From an uncultured Oscillospiraceae bacterium (GTDB lineage Bacteria > Bacillota > Clostridia > Oscillospirales > Ruminococcaceae): a stretch of 61,350 nt of DNA. The notes beneath the pieces are model-generated. The model worked only from the letters and a program-made list of their open reading frames with translations. It ran no database searches and was not told the origin of the DNA. Of the stretch, positions 51,529 through 61,350 are shown piece by piece. The stretch is taken from positions 1 to 61,350 of the forward strand of contig CAKSPC010000008.1 of the NCBI GenBank assembly GCA_934481445.1. The letters are read 5' to 3'. The position numbers were made by a program, and so were the translations under genes. Each line of letters begins with the position of its first letter. Position 1 is the stretch's first letter.

Positions 51529-51554
51529 ACGTGAATGTGTAAATCATTTTTTAG

Positions 51555-53561
<2,007 letters not shown>

Positions 53562-53583
53562 TTAATACGGCGCTTGAATAAAG

Positions 53584-53620
53584 AGCAGGCTGTGCTTTCG
53601 GGCACAGCCTGCTTTGTTGT
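53584..53620 (+). terminator. Terminator of groES-groEL
   Basis: AGCAGGCTGTGC (53584-53595) pairs perfectly over 12 bp with GCACAGCCTGCT (53602-53613), followed by TTGTTGTG. Directly behind it lies GAAACGTTTCGGCTTTG (53627-53643), repeated inverted at 56306-56322. Confidence 0.85.
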
Positions 53621-53702
53621 GTGGTTGAAACGTTTCGGCTTTGTGGAACGATGCCGCAACCTTTAACACGCACATATTTTTTCACTTCCGCCCCTTTCCC
53701 CA

Positions 53703-53731
53703 TTGAAATGTTCACAAAAATGTGCTAAAAT
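53703..53731 (+). promoter_or_regulatory. Promoter of the flavoprotein-ung operon
   Basis: TTGAAA (53703-53708), a 17-bp spacer and an extended -10 TGC-TAAAAT (53726-53731). Confidence 0.68.
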
Positions 53732-53769
53732 AAAATATAAATCAACATTATTCTGAAAGGAAGTCAACT

Positions 53770-54369
53770 ATGGAAAAAGTTCAATGGAAGGGCGGCACTC
53801 TTCTATCACCCGTCCCCGCAGTGCTCGTATCCTGCGGCACAATGGAAAAACCAACCGCGCTCACCATCGCGTGGACAGGCATAATCTGCTCCGACCCGCC
53901 TAAAACATATATCTCCGTTCGCCCATCCCGAAACTCCTACGAGATCATCAAGCAGTCCGGGGAATTCGTCATCAACATGATGCCGTCCTCCTTTGTAAGA
54001 CAGGTAGACTACTGCGGCATTAAATCAGGCAAGACCGAGGACAAGCTCGAAAAAATGAAGCTCACCGCTATGGAATGCGAGAACATCTCCGCGCCGCAGA
54101 TAGCCCAGAGCCCCATCTCCCTTGAATGCAAGGTAACTGACATCGTGCCCCTCGGCTCGCACGATATGTTCATGGCTGACATTCTCAGCGTCAACATCGA
54201 TAAGAACCTCATCGACGACAGAGGCAGGCTTAAAATCGAACAGGCGGGACTTATGACCTACGCCCACGGCACATATTTCGCCCTCGGCAAGAAGATAGGC
54301 ACTTTCGGCTTCTCCGTAAAGCCCAAGCGCGCGAAAAATCCCTCCTACAACAAAAAGAAAAAGAAGTAA
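53770..54369 (+). CDS. Flavin reductase-like FMN-binding protein
   Basis: The 199-residue protein has the split-barrel flavin reductase fold: PVPAVLVSCGTMEKPTALTI, AWTGIICSDPPKTYISVRPS, SGEFVINMMPSSFVRQVDYC, then SPISLECKVTDIVPLGSHDM. This fits the DIM6/NTAB-type branch (the PxxVxLVS and TGxxCSxPP motifs). It ends in a poly-Lys tail (KPKRAKNPSYNKKKKK). AAAGGAAG precedes ATG 53770. It probably uses FMN for NAD(P)H-linked reduction of an unknown acceptor. ung follows 11 nt after the stop. Confidence 0.9.
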   Translation: MEKVQWKGGTLLSPVPAVLVSCGTMEKPTALTIAWTGIICSDPPKTYISVRPSRNSYEIIKQSGEFVINMMPSSFVRQVDYCGIKSGKTEDKLEKMKLTAMECENISAPQIAQSPISLECKVTDIVPLGSHDMFMADILSVNIDKNLIDDRGRLKIEQAGLMTYAHGTYFALGKKIGTFGFSVKPKRAKNPSYNKKKKK

Positions 54370-54380
54370 AGGGGACAGAA

Positions 54381-55052
54381 ATGGTCAACATCGGCAACGA
54401 ATGGGACGCCCTCCTCGCGGGTGAATTTGAAAAGGACTATTACAAGGAACTGAGAAAATTCCTTATCTCCGAATACACCACCCGCCGCATTTATCCCCCC
54501 ATGAATGATATTTTCAACGCCCTGCGGTACACATCCTACAGCAACGTGCGCGCCGTAATTCTCGGGCAGGATCCCTACCATGGCGCGGGTCAGGCGCATG
54601 GGCTGTGCTTTTCCGTAAGGAAAGGCGTGGCGCCGCCTCCGTCGCTGGTGAATATTTTCAAGGAGATAAACACCGACCTTGGCATTCCCGCGCCGCACCA
54701 CGGTGAGCTTACGGAATGGGCAAAGTCGGGCGTGCTGCTTCTCAACACTGTCCTCACCGTCCGCGAGGGAATGGCAAACAGCCACCGCGGCCACGGCTGG
54801 GAGATATTCACCGACAAGGTGATCGAGCTGTTAAATCAGCGGGAGCAGCCCATCGTATTTCTTCTCTGGGGAGGAAACGCCCGCTCCAAGGTGAAGCTTA
54901 TCACCAACCCTGCGCATCTTGTGCTTCAGTGCGCTCACCCCAGCCCTCTTTCCGCCTACAACGGTTTTTTCGGCTGCCGCCATTTTTCAAAGACAAATCA
55001 GTTCCTGCGGGAGCATGGTCTGTCGGAGATAAACTGGCAGATAACCGACTGA
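54381..55052 (+). CDS. ung: Uracil-DNA glycosylase (family 1)
   Basis: The 223-residue protein carries the catalytic water-activating loop VILGQDPYHGAGQAHGLCFS, the uracil-binding LLNTVLTVREG and the Leu loop HPSPLSAYNGFFGCRHF (catalytic His). It removes uracil from DNA to start base-excision repair. An AAAGGGGA SD precedes ATG 54381. It is the second gene of a three-gene transcript with the flavoprotein and the zinc-ribbon protein. Confidence 0.97.
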   Translation: MVNIGNEWDALLAGEFEKDYYKELRKFLISEYTTRRIYPPMNDIFNALRYTSYSNVRAVILGQDPYHGAGQAHGLCFSVRKGVAPPPSLVNIFKEINTDLGIPAPHHGELTEWAKSGVLLLNTVLTVREGMANSHRGHGWEIFTDKVIELLNQREQPIVFLLWGGNARSKVKLITNPAHLVLQCAHPSPLSAYNGFFGCRHFSKTNQFLREHGLSEINWQITD

Positions 55053-55062
55053 GGAGGAGATC

Positions 55063-56211
55063 ATGCTTGAATACTGCCTCTGCCCCAAATGCGAGCGCAT
55101 GATCATGCTGGACGGCGACCTGCCCGATGGATTCTGTCTTTACTGCGGAACTCACATTTTATATGAGGAGGCCCGCGAGGAGCTTCTGAACGGGCTTCGC
55201 GCCGCGATACCCGATGAATTTGTGCTGGAAGCTGACCTGAGCGAGCTTATCGACGAGGACGACGCGGGCGGCAGCGCCTATGGACTGTCGGAATGCCGCG
55301 AGGAATGCGCAAAGGCGCAGGAACGGCTCGGGAAGTGGGATTTCGGAGCGGCATTCGAGAGCTTTTCCCGCGCGCTGGAGTGGTATCCGTCGGATATCGA
55401 GAGCGTATGCGGACGGCTCACGGCGGGTATTCTGCGGCTGACGGATGTGCAGAACTGGGAGGAATACCTCACCGCCTGCACCGCGCAGATACGCTCGCAG
55501 AACGACTGGAACATGGCGCAGAAATCGCTGGAATACGCGATGGATATACTGAAAAGGTTTCTTTCCAAGGGCGGTCGGTATGTTTCCCCGGATTATACGG
55601 TGGGGTTCTTCGAAAAGCTCACGGCGGGATTTCCGCAGCTTAAAACCACCTCCGCGGAGATATTCGCGCATTGCCTTAATATTGAGTATGCGCCCCTCAC
55701 CGACGCCGCGCGAATGGATCACGAAACCTCCCGATTTGCAGTTGGGGATCATCCTGCTGTTCCCGAAAAGGAAATGCGCCGCGGGATGCTTTTTGTGATG
55801 AAATACCACCCCGAATCCCGCATAAAGGAGTCGCTCTGCCGCGCGTTGTATGTTTATGGGCGCGGCGTCTGGCTGCGCAGCAAGGATATGGTGCATATAA
55901 ACGACGCGATAGCGTTGTGCGGGGAGATAACCAACGGTGATTACCCGCCGCAGGACGTGAAGATAGTTCTGTCGGCCGTGTACGATCTGCTGATGATGGG
56001 CGGGATAGAGCAGAATACCACGCCGACGGAGAAGATGATGTTCCTGTCGCGGCTGTATTCGCATGAGCAGATGAAGCAGATGGAGCGGTATTTCAGCGGG
56101 AAGTTGTTTTTCAATAAGCTGTATGCGGAGATATATTTGTCGACGAGGGGGGCAAGCCCGCTTTCGGCGGAGTATCGCAGGATACAGGAGAAGATCGCGA
56201 AGCTTTCTTGA
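55063..56211 (+). CDS. Zinc-ribbon protein with helical repeats, unknown
   Basis: The 382-residue soluble protein has an N-terminal zinc ribbon (LCPKCERM and FCLYCGTH, about residues 6-29). An acidic helix (LSELIDEDDAGG) and long helical segments with TPR-like spacing follow (about 85-380; for example LGKWDFGAAFESFSRALEWY with ERAxxxYPxD-like WYPSDIESVCGRLTAGIL). Zinc ribbon plus TPR-like repeats is common in Clostridia hypothetical proteins. GGAGGAG precedes ATG 55063. It is co-transcribed with ung (10-nt gap). No enzymatic motif seen. Confidence 0.78.
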   Translation: MLEYCLCPKCERMIMLDGDLPDGFCLYCGTHILYEEAREELLNGLRAAIPDEFVLEADLSELIDEDDAGGSAYGLSECREECAKAQERLGKWDFGAAFESFSRALEWYPSDIESVCGRLTAGILRLTDVQNWEEYLTACTAQIRSQNDWNMAQKSLEYAMDILKRFLSKGGRYVSPDYTVGFFEKLTAGFPQLKTTSAEIFAHCLNIEYAPLTDAARMDHETSRFAVGDHPAVPEKEMRRGMLFVMKYHPESRIKESLCRALYVYGRGVWLRSKDMVHINDAIALCGEITNGDYPPQDVKIVLSAVYDLLMMGGIEQNTTPTEKMMFLSRLYSHEQMKQMERYFSGKLFFNKLYAEIYLSTRGASPLSAEYRRIQEKIAKLS

Positions 56212-56223
56212 GAAAATGGAATG

Positions 56224-56253
56224 GGCTGTGCTTTTGGGCATGGCCTGTTTTTG
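56224..56253 (+). terminator. Terminator after the zinc-ribbon gene
   Basis: GGCTGTGC (56224-56231) pairs with GCATGGCC (56238-56245), including two G-T pairs, followed by TGTTTTTG. Confidence 0.75.
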
Positions 56254-56257
56254 TTAG

Positions 56258-56325
56258 CGAAAACGTTTCGTCCTTGTGGGACTCATACACGCCTCGTGTG
56301 CACCGCAGAGCCGAAACGTTTCCAC
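56258..56325. repeat. Repeat-family copy between convergent genes
   Basis: AAACGTTTCGTCCTTGTGGG, then ACTCATACACGC (56262-56292) is an inverted copy of the CGACCGCGTGTATGGGCACC-GTAAAGACGAAACG module. It is followed by the hairpin ACACG-CCT-CGTGT (56287-56299) and by CAGAGCCGAAACGTTTC (56306-56322), which matches 53627-53643 inverted (16 of 17). Confidence 0.65.
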
Positions 56326-56326
56326 C

Positions 56327-57172
56327 TCACTCCGCCGTAACATGAATATCCTGCACGGTGCTCTCCTCTCCATCCACCCGCACTGTCCCTATATGATCGA
56401 TAGGCTCGAAGTTTTCCGAAGCGGCCTCCTGCGACGACTTCATCACCATATTATATATGACCACCGCCGCCGCGACCAGCACCGCCGCCGTCGCCACTAT
56501 CCTGATAACGCTCTTCGACCGCTCATACGCCGCCTTTATACTGCCGAGTATATCAGTGTCGCCGTCCAGCTTGTCAATAAGCTGCTCAATGTCAAGGTAT
56601 ATTTCCAGAAAGCTTGAGTATATCCCGTTGGAAAGCTTCTGCATGACTATGCTAAGATATTTCAGCCGCTTTATGTCCGCAGGGGAGAACATCCCATCGA
56701 AAAGCTCCGCGTACATCTCAACCGGGGATTTTGTGTTGTTCGGGTCGATAAAGCAGTTCAGCGCAAGCTCCCCGCGGCAGACGCAGGCGCTTTTTTCCGT
56801 CAGCATTCCCTTTGTGATAAGTTCGGGCATATCGCTGCACTCAACCATCTTGAAGGTCATAGTGCGTATCATCTCGAGCTTCCGCCGCAGGTCGGTGTGG
56901 TTCACGCAGAAATACAGCCGCGCTATCTCACCCTCGGTATACCGCGTGATTATGTACAGGCAGGCGTTTTCCGTAAAGCACACCAGCCTGTCGCTTTCCG
57001 CCGCCCTGCTTATCTCGGGCAGGCATTTGTTTATCAGCGAAAGGCTGCGCAGCTCGCAGGCGATGAACTGTTTTCCCTCGCGGTTCCTTACTATGTAAGT
57101 GCATACGTCGTCGCGTTCCTCCTCAATGCTGAGGATAACATATGCGCCGTTCTGAAAGCCTGTTCTGACCAT
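56327..57172 (-). CDS. Single-pass membrane protein coupled to the giant protein, unknown
   Basis: The 281-residue protein has a large N-terminal cytoplasmic domain (about 1-220), mixed alpha/beta with ERDDVCTYIVRNREGKQFIA, CLYIITRYTEGEIARLYFCV and CRGELALNCFIDPNN. One membrane helix (about 225-247, VIRIVATAAVLVAAAVVIYN) and a short external tail (about 250-281) follow. A kinase-like or pseudokinase fold is possible from the YIVRN-xxxxxFIACEL and ALNCFIDPNN layout, but no catalytic residues stand out. ATG 57172 is 4 nt after the giant gene's stop, with its SD (AAGGAAG) inside that gene, so translation is coupled. Unknown role. Confidence 0.65.
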   Translation of the reverse strand: MVRTGFQNGAYVILSIEEERDDVCTYIVRNREGKQFIACELRSLSLINKCLPEISRAAESDRLVCFTENACLYIITRYTEGEIARLYFCVNHTDLRRKLEMIRTMTFKMVECSDMPELITKGMLTEKSACVCRGELALNCFIDPNNTKSPVEMYAELFDGMFSPADIKRLKYLSIVMQKLSNGIYSSFLEIYLDIEQLIDKLDGDTDILGSIKAAYERSKSVIRIVATAAVLVAAAVVIYNMVMKSSQEAASENFEPIDHIGTVRVDGEESTVQDIHVTAE

Positions 57173-57176
57173 GCTT

Positions 57177-60100
57177 TCACTTCCTTTCCGATGTTGATTG
57201 CGTTGACCCTGCCAGCGCCCCATTCCTTTTGATGACTTTTTCAAGGTTATCGGGGGACATCATCGAGTCGTTTTTAAGCATATTCTTTGCTTTCACAAGG
57301 GTGTTTACCGCAGGCTGATATGACTCGACCGCGCTTACAGCGCCGGTTTCGTGATCCAGTTTGTTTTCGAACGAGGATGGGGTTATCGTTATAAGGTCAT
57401 CGTACAGCCTTTCCGCCCTGATATAGCTATTGTTTGATTCAATGATGACGTTTTCGAGAGCTTCTATTGCATTCTGGTTTTTGGCTGCAGCTTCGACTGA
57501 GGTGTTCCATCTTTCGGTTGAAAGGTTACCGAGTTTTGCAAGGTCAAGTTTAATGCTTTCGTCGGATTTCCTTTTGCCCGATTCTTCGCTGTATATCTCT
57601 TTCGAGAACATCATTTTGTACATCTGGTTGGATATTTTTCCTTGCTGCTTATCACCATCGTGGTACTTTGCGCTCTTTAGCATACTGAGGAACATGGCTT
57701 CGTTTTCTGTGGCGTTCGTTTCGAGCGCATTTATAGCCGTGGTTCTGAATGTTTCATAGCTCACGGGCGCCTGGTCTATATTCGTGATATATTTTGCAAG
57801 CGGTGCCATGGAATAGGTGTAGTTTTCATTCGGCGCCGATGTCTGTGCAATGAACTTTGTGATATCGGTGAGGTTGCGTGCCGCCTCCGGGGTTAGATCC
57901 TTATTCGTAAGTTTGTCCCTTGCTTCTTTCATCTGTGAGCGGCTGGAAGAAAAAATTTTGTTTTGACCTTCGAGAATTCTTAGCGCCCGGTTTCTGCCGG
58001 TCAGGTATGTGTCGGCAATAGCTTTGCGCTGTTTTTTAATTTCGTCTTGTTTTTCTGCTTTTTTAGCATAAAGTTCTTTAAGCTTTTCGGTTTCTTTTTT
58101 GCCCTTGTTTTCTGAGATGCTTTTGATTTCCTTGTCAATATTCTCGTTTATGCCGGTAAGGTCTTTGTTGGCTTCGTTCAGGCTTACATAAGCCTCGCTG
58201 CTTACGCTCATTGCGTCGTTAAAATCTCCGGTAATCATATTCATGCCGACAGCAGTGGTTTTCTGCGCGTGCATGAGGTCGGATTCCTGTATGTTGGATG
58301 TGGCAAGCGTCGGACGGAATGTTCCGTCAGTGATGGGGTGCGAAAGCACCGTGTTTATTGCCATGCGCAGTCCCGTGTATTTTTTCATCGATTCGGAGAG
58401 AATGCTGTCCTTGTTCTGATTGAACCACTTGCCCGTGTCAAAGTAAATGGTATCGCTGAGGTATGCGAGCACTTGTGCAGGCGGGAGGAATCCGGCGCGA
58501 TCGGACATATGCTTGAGTATTTCCTCAGGAGCGAGCCCCTTGTCTGACTGTGCAGGGGTGTCTTTATTTGGCACAAAGCCGGAAATGGTCTTTTCCACCA
58601 TCATGCCGTTCTCCAATTTAAAATTGGATGCAAGGAATTTTTTCGTTGCCGATCTGGCGGTGTTGAATGTTTTTTCGACATCGGAGGTGTATTCCACGGA
58701 CAGCATATTCATGCGATAGTCGGATATGTCTTCCCAGCGTTTCATGGCGTCGTTGAGGAATACGGAATCCTCGGACGTAAGCCGATTGAATGCATCCTTA
58801 TTAATGTCGCGCAGCTTTTTGAGTCTTGGGAAGATCTCTGTTTGCAGCGTAACAGTGCGGTCGAGGGCTTCCTCGGAACCCATGTTTCCGGCAAGCAGCG
58901 GCACGGTATTGTTCTCCTGTACCAGTTTGTTTACATCATCAATATCGTTCATGCTCTTGCTGGTGTATTCCAGTACCTTTTCGGAATCGAACATTTTATC
59001 CAGCAGGCTGGTGGTGTTTATTTCCAGACCCTTTTCGCCCGGGAGAAGTCCCCACCTGCCGTCTGCATGGTTGGCGTTGACCTTGATATTTATTCCCGCA
59101 AGATCCTTTTTGGCAATATTAAAGCTGTACATATCTTTGCCGAGGAGCGCGAAAATCTTTCCTCCCGCGAAGGCGTCGAGGGAAGCGGTAAGTTTGATAT
59201 CCGTCTGGAGGGAAGCGAAGGTCTTTTCGATATCATCGGCTACGGAGGGCTTTTTGCCCTTTTCAAAGATAAAGCCGATGCCTGCTGCGGCGTTTGCGTT
59301 CACCTCGCCGTTAAGACTGCCCTTTATGCCGACTTCGACAAGATTAAGGCCGACAGCGCCAAGTCCCATGGAAAGCTTCGCGCCGACGCCTGCATTTGCG
59401 TTCATGCCGACATTGCCCTTGAAATCAAGTTTCTTTACAGCGGTTTCGTTGTCGTCGTTTTCGGCAGAGTATGCGCAGGAGAGGTCAAAGCTGATATCCG
59501 CGCCGGCGCCTGCAAACAGCGCGCCCTTGATGAAAACACCGGGCAGCACGTGGTATTCTACACCGATTTCAAGCTGATCCTTGATTATTTTTTTGTCCTT
59601 CAGATTGAATTCGCTGTCGCCCTTGATCGATGCTGTTTTTGACGGAATATTAAGTGTGGCGTTTATATCCTTGGTGATGGGAATGGTAAGCTCCTGAATG
59701 CTGAGGGTTTTCCAGTCGGGCTTTATTTTCCCGTTTTCGTATACTGCCTTTCCCAGAGTTGCGGAGGGTATCTTTGCTATATTAAAGAATTTTCCGAACA
59801 GGCTTTCGCCGCCAGCGGAGACAGTGATGTTGCTGATAATAAAGCGGTTTGCGCCTTCCTTGTCGGCGGAGATGTCGTCCGCCGTTACGCTTCCTATCGA
59901 GGGGATGGCGAGCGAGAGATCGGATATGCCGCTGAATTCGGGGGTATAGTTGTTTTCCTGACGCATGGTCACGGTGGTCCTTGCGCCCGCGCTGAACAGG
60001 TCGGACTTAAAACCGAGACCGCCTTTGAGCGTGATACCGTCTATGCCGTCGCCGCCGCTGAGCAGCTCCGCTCCGGGCTTGGTCACCGAGATGACCCCTC

Positions 60101-61350
60101 CGAACAGTTCTATATCATTCTTCGCCGAAACGGAGAGAGCATCGAACTTGAATTTCTTTGCGAGGGTGATATTGCTGCCCGCCAGCTCAAATTCATTTTT
60201 GAGGATGGAAAATCCGCCTTTAAGGCTGCCGATAGTGATGCCGTCGTCGCTGTGTTTGATATCCTCGGCGGTGACGGTGTTTCCGAATATATCAAGGGCA
60301 AGCGAGAGGTTGTCGAGGGAGATGTCAAGGGATTTTTTGTATTTCACGCCGACCTTTCCCGCCACATTGGCGGAAACATTCTTGAAAATATCCGCGGATG
60401 CGGCGGCGTTGAATTCAGCAGAGCCCTCAAATCCGTCCTTATCCACCGCGGCGGATATCTTTCCGAAGTCTGCCCCAAGCACCCTGACCTCATCCGAGTT
60501 TACGCTGAGGGAAGCGCCCTCTTCCGTCGCAATGCCGTTTTTGTTCAGTGCGAAATTCTTCGCCGTAACGTTGAGCTTGCCGAGCTTCACAGTATCGCCG
60601 AAGAACGTCTTTTCGCCGACGCCTGTACTTATCTCCTCCGCGCCGATGGTGCCGTTTTTGTAGAAAAGCCCATCCACGGAGAAGCTGAAAAGCTCGGATA
60701 CTTTCGCGGTGACTTTTCCCTCGGTGTCAAGGTTTGTGCCTTCCTTGCCGATGGTGATTTTTGCGTTGAGGTTGTCTGCCGACAGCTCGATCGGGCCGAC
60801 GTTTTCGGCGGGCTTTATTCCATTTGCCGATACGGTGAGCGAAATGTCGTCCCCCTCGGGCTTGGCAAGCGAAAGCTCGGCGTTGTCCGCGGAGATCACC
60901 CCGCAGAGATCGAAGCCGCTTTTTCCGATGGAAACATTATCGAATGCGGCGCCGTTTTTGTCAACTTTCAGACCCTCGATTTTGCCTGTTACCCCGTCTA
61001 GCCCTTTTATGTTGTTTATCGCAAGCTTCGCGGAGGTCACGGAAAATTCATCCGCGGACGCACTGCCGCTGATTTCGGTGACGGAGATGTTTTTGTTATT
61101 TCCGATAATAATGCTTTTTGCGGAGAATCTGGCGTTTTTTGCTTCCGCCTTGTCCTTGGCGATGTTGAGCTCGTTTACAGCAAAACCGCTGACGGAAGCG
61201 GAGATGTTGCTGATGTTGTCGATGGCAGGAGCGTAGTTATTTTTCTTTTCAAAGGAGATATCCGCGCTTGCGGCCGCGGAAAGGGCGCCCGCCTTAAATG
61301 TGGCGGAAAGATTCTTGTTCTCGATTTTATCTGCGTTGCCCTCGAACTGA
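57177..61350 (-). CDS. Giant repetitive protein, C-terminal part (5' end outside window)
   Basis: The frame is open to the right edge, so at least 1390 residues are encoded. The first about 740 residues seen are a run of short beta-rich repeats with Asn/Ser/Ala/Asp and patterns like LxIxNIxG, FxxVSIGKSG and LSLAIPSIGSVTADDI, similar in texture to AsmA-like or beta-helix/solenoid repeats. A glycine/alanine-rich barrel-like stretch (VGMNANAGVGAKLSMGLGAV) precedes the switch. The remaining about 650 residues are helical and coiled-coil-like (KEIKSISENKGKKETEKLKE) with HMSDRAGFLPPAQVLAYL. No membrane helix or signal is seen in the visible part. It probably works with the coupled membrane protein. 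No family recognised with confidence. Confidence 0.75.
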   Translation of the reverse strand, partial: QFEGNADKIENKNLSATFKAGALSAAASADISFEKKNNYAPAIDNISNISASVSGFAVNELNIAKDKAEAKNARFSAKSIIIGNNKNISVTEISGSASADEFSVTSAKLAINNIKGLDGVTGKIEGLKVDKNGAAFDNVSIGKSGFDLCGVISADNAELSLAKPEGDDISLTVSANGIKPAENVGPIELSADNLNAKITIGKEGTNLDTEGKVTAKVSELFSFSVDGLFYKNGTIGAEEISTGVGEKTFFGDTVKLGKLNVTAKNFALNKNGIATEEGASLSVNSDEVRVLGADFGKISAAVDKDGFEGSAEFNAAASADIFKNVSANVAGKVGVKYKKSLDISLDNLSLALDIFGNTVTAEDIKHSDDGITIGSLKGGFSILKNEFELAGSNITLAKKFKFDALSVSAKNDIELFGGVISVTKPGAELLSGGDGIDGITLKGGLGFKSDLFSAGARTTVTMRQENNYTPEFSGISDLSLAIPSIGSVTADDISADKEGANRFIISNITVSAGGESLFGKFFNIAKIPSATLGKAVYENGKIKPDWKTLSIQELTIPITKDINATLNIPSKTASIKGDSEFNLKDKKIIKDQLEIGVEYHVLPGVFIKGALFAGAGADISFDLSCAYSAENDDNETAVKKLDFKGNVGMNANAGVGAKLSMGLGAVGLNLVEVGIKGSLNGEVNANAAAGIGFIFEKGKKPSVADDIEKTFASLQTDIKLTASLDAFAGGKIFALLGKDMYSFNIAKKDLAGINIKVNANHADGRWGLLPGEKGLEINTTSLLDKMFDSEKVLEYTSKSMNDIDDVNKLVQENNTVPLLAGNMGSEEALDRTVTLQTEIFPRLKKLRDINKDAFNRLTSEDSVFLNDAMKRWEDISDYRMNMLSVEYTSDVEKTFNTARSATKKFLASNFKLENGMMVEKTISGFVPNKDTPAQSDKGLAPEEILKHMSDRAGFLPPAQVLAYLSDTIYFDTGKWFNQNKDSILSESMKKYTGLRMAINTVLSHPITDGTFRPTLATSNIQESDLMHAQKTTAVGMNMITGDFNDAMSVSSEAYVSLNEANKDLTGINENIDKEIKSISENKGKKETEKLKELYAKKAEKQDEIKKQRKAIADTYLTGRNRALRILEGQNKIFSSSRSQMKEARDKLTNKDLTPEAARNLTDITKFIAQTSAPNENYTYSMAPLAKYITNIDQAPVSYETFRTTAINALETNATENEAMFLSMLKSAKYHDGDKQQGKISNQMYKMMFSKEIYSEESGKRKSDESIKLDLAKLGNLSTERWNTSVEAAAKNQNAIEALENVIIESNNSYIRAERLYDDLITITPSSFENKLDHETGAVSAVESYQPAVNTLVKAKNMLKNDSMMSPDNLEKVIKRNGALAGSTQSTSERK

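Overview
The window reads as chromosome of a Gram-positive, spore-forming, fibre-degrading clostridium, most likely an Oscillospiraceae (Ruminococcus-like) gut or rumen bacterium. The reasons are: an SRP RNA-dnaX-ebfC-recR block in Firmicutes order, a tryptophan T-box ahead of a seven-gene trp operon, a CIRCE operator on groES-groEL, spoIIP, a YtrA-type GntR/ABC operon, and GH5, GH9 (CBM3) and GH36 glycoside hydrolases. Base composition is GC-rich, and ATG, GTG and TTG starts all follow strong Shine-Dalgarno (SD) sequences. No rRNA, tRNA, transposase, integrase or CRISPR array is visible.

Layout. 1-408: 3' end of a GH5 cellulase. 561-2042: phage/ICE-like regulatory cassette (ArpU-like protein, Xre repressor, ImmA-type protease) with two inverted repeats at its promoter. 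2103-3627: metY with a leader holding a nine-codon ORF. 3774-5871: lipoprotein and glmM. 6217-12633: AraC regulator, secreted transglutaminase-like protein, Na+/phosphate transporter, lipoprotein and spoIIP. 12886-15950: esterase, small membrane protein, HAD hydrolase and lysA. 16445-19595: HTH-membrane protein and a DUF2975/YozG/DUF4153-type membrane operon. 20402-22428: LytTR two-component system, with direct repeats and a divergent promoter facing a possible small RNA. 22805-28144: ffs, dnaX, ebfC, comEC, recR. 28273-34990: trpEGDCFBA with its T-box. 35110-38609: heterodimeric ABC exporter. 38818-42459: GntR-controlled ABC operon. 42705-51317: one long minus-strand run with a 39-residue membrane peptide, lipoprotein GH9 cellulase, GH36 alpha-galactosidase and four uncharacterised genes. 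51470-56211: groES-groEL, flavoprotein, ung, zinc-ribbon protein. 56327-61349: single-pass membrane protein behind the 3' part of a giant repetitive protein that runs out of the window.

Cooperation. GH5, GH9 and GH36 serve plant polysaccharide use; the GH9 enzyme looks membrane-tethered, not cellulosomal. Biosynthesis (Met/Cys, Trp, Lys, amino sugars) and DNA processing (DnaX, RecR, ComEC, Ung) make up the housekeeping share. Many intergenic gaps carry copies of a modular, hairpin-rich repeat family (about 5.9, 8.7, 16.1, 19.8-20.4, 28.2, 42.6 and 56.3 kb).

The parts least explained by known families are the giant protein and its membrane partner at the right edge, the LytTR-divergent small transcript, the uncharacterised genes around 47.9-51.3 kb, and the repeat family. 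All calls come from reading sequence and motifs; no database search was run.
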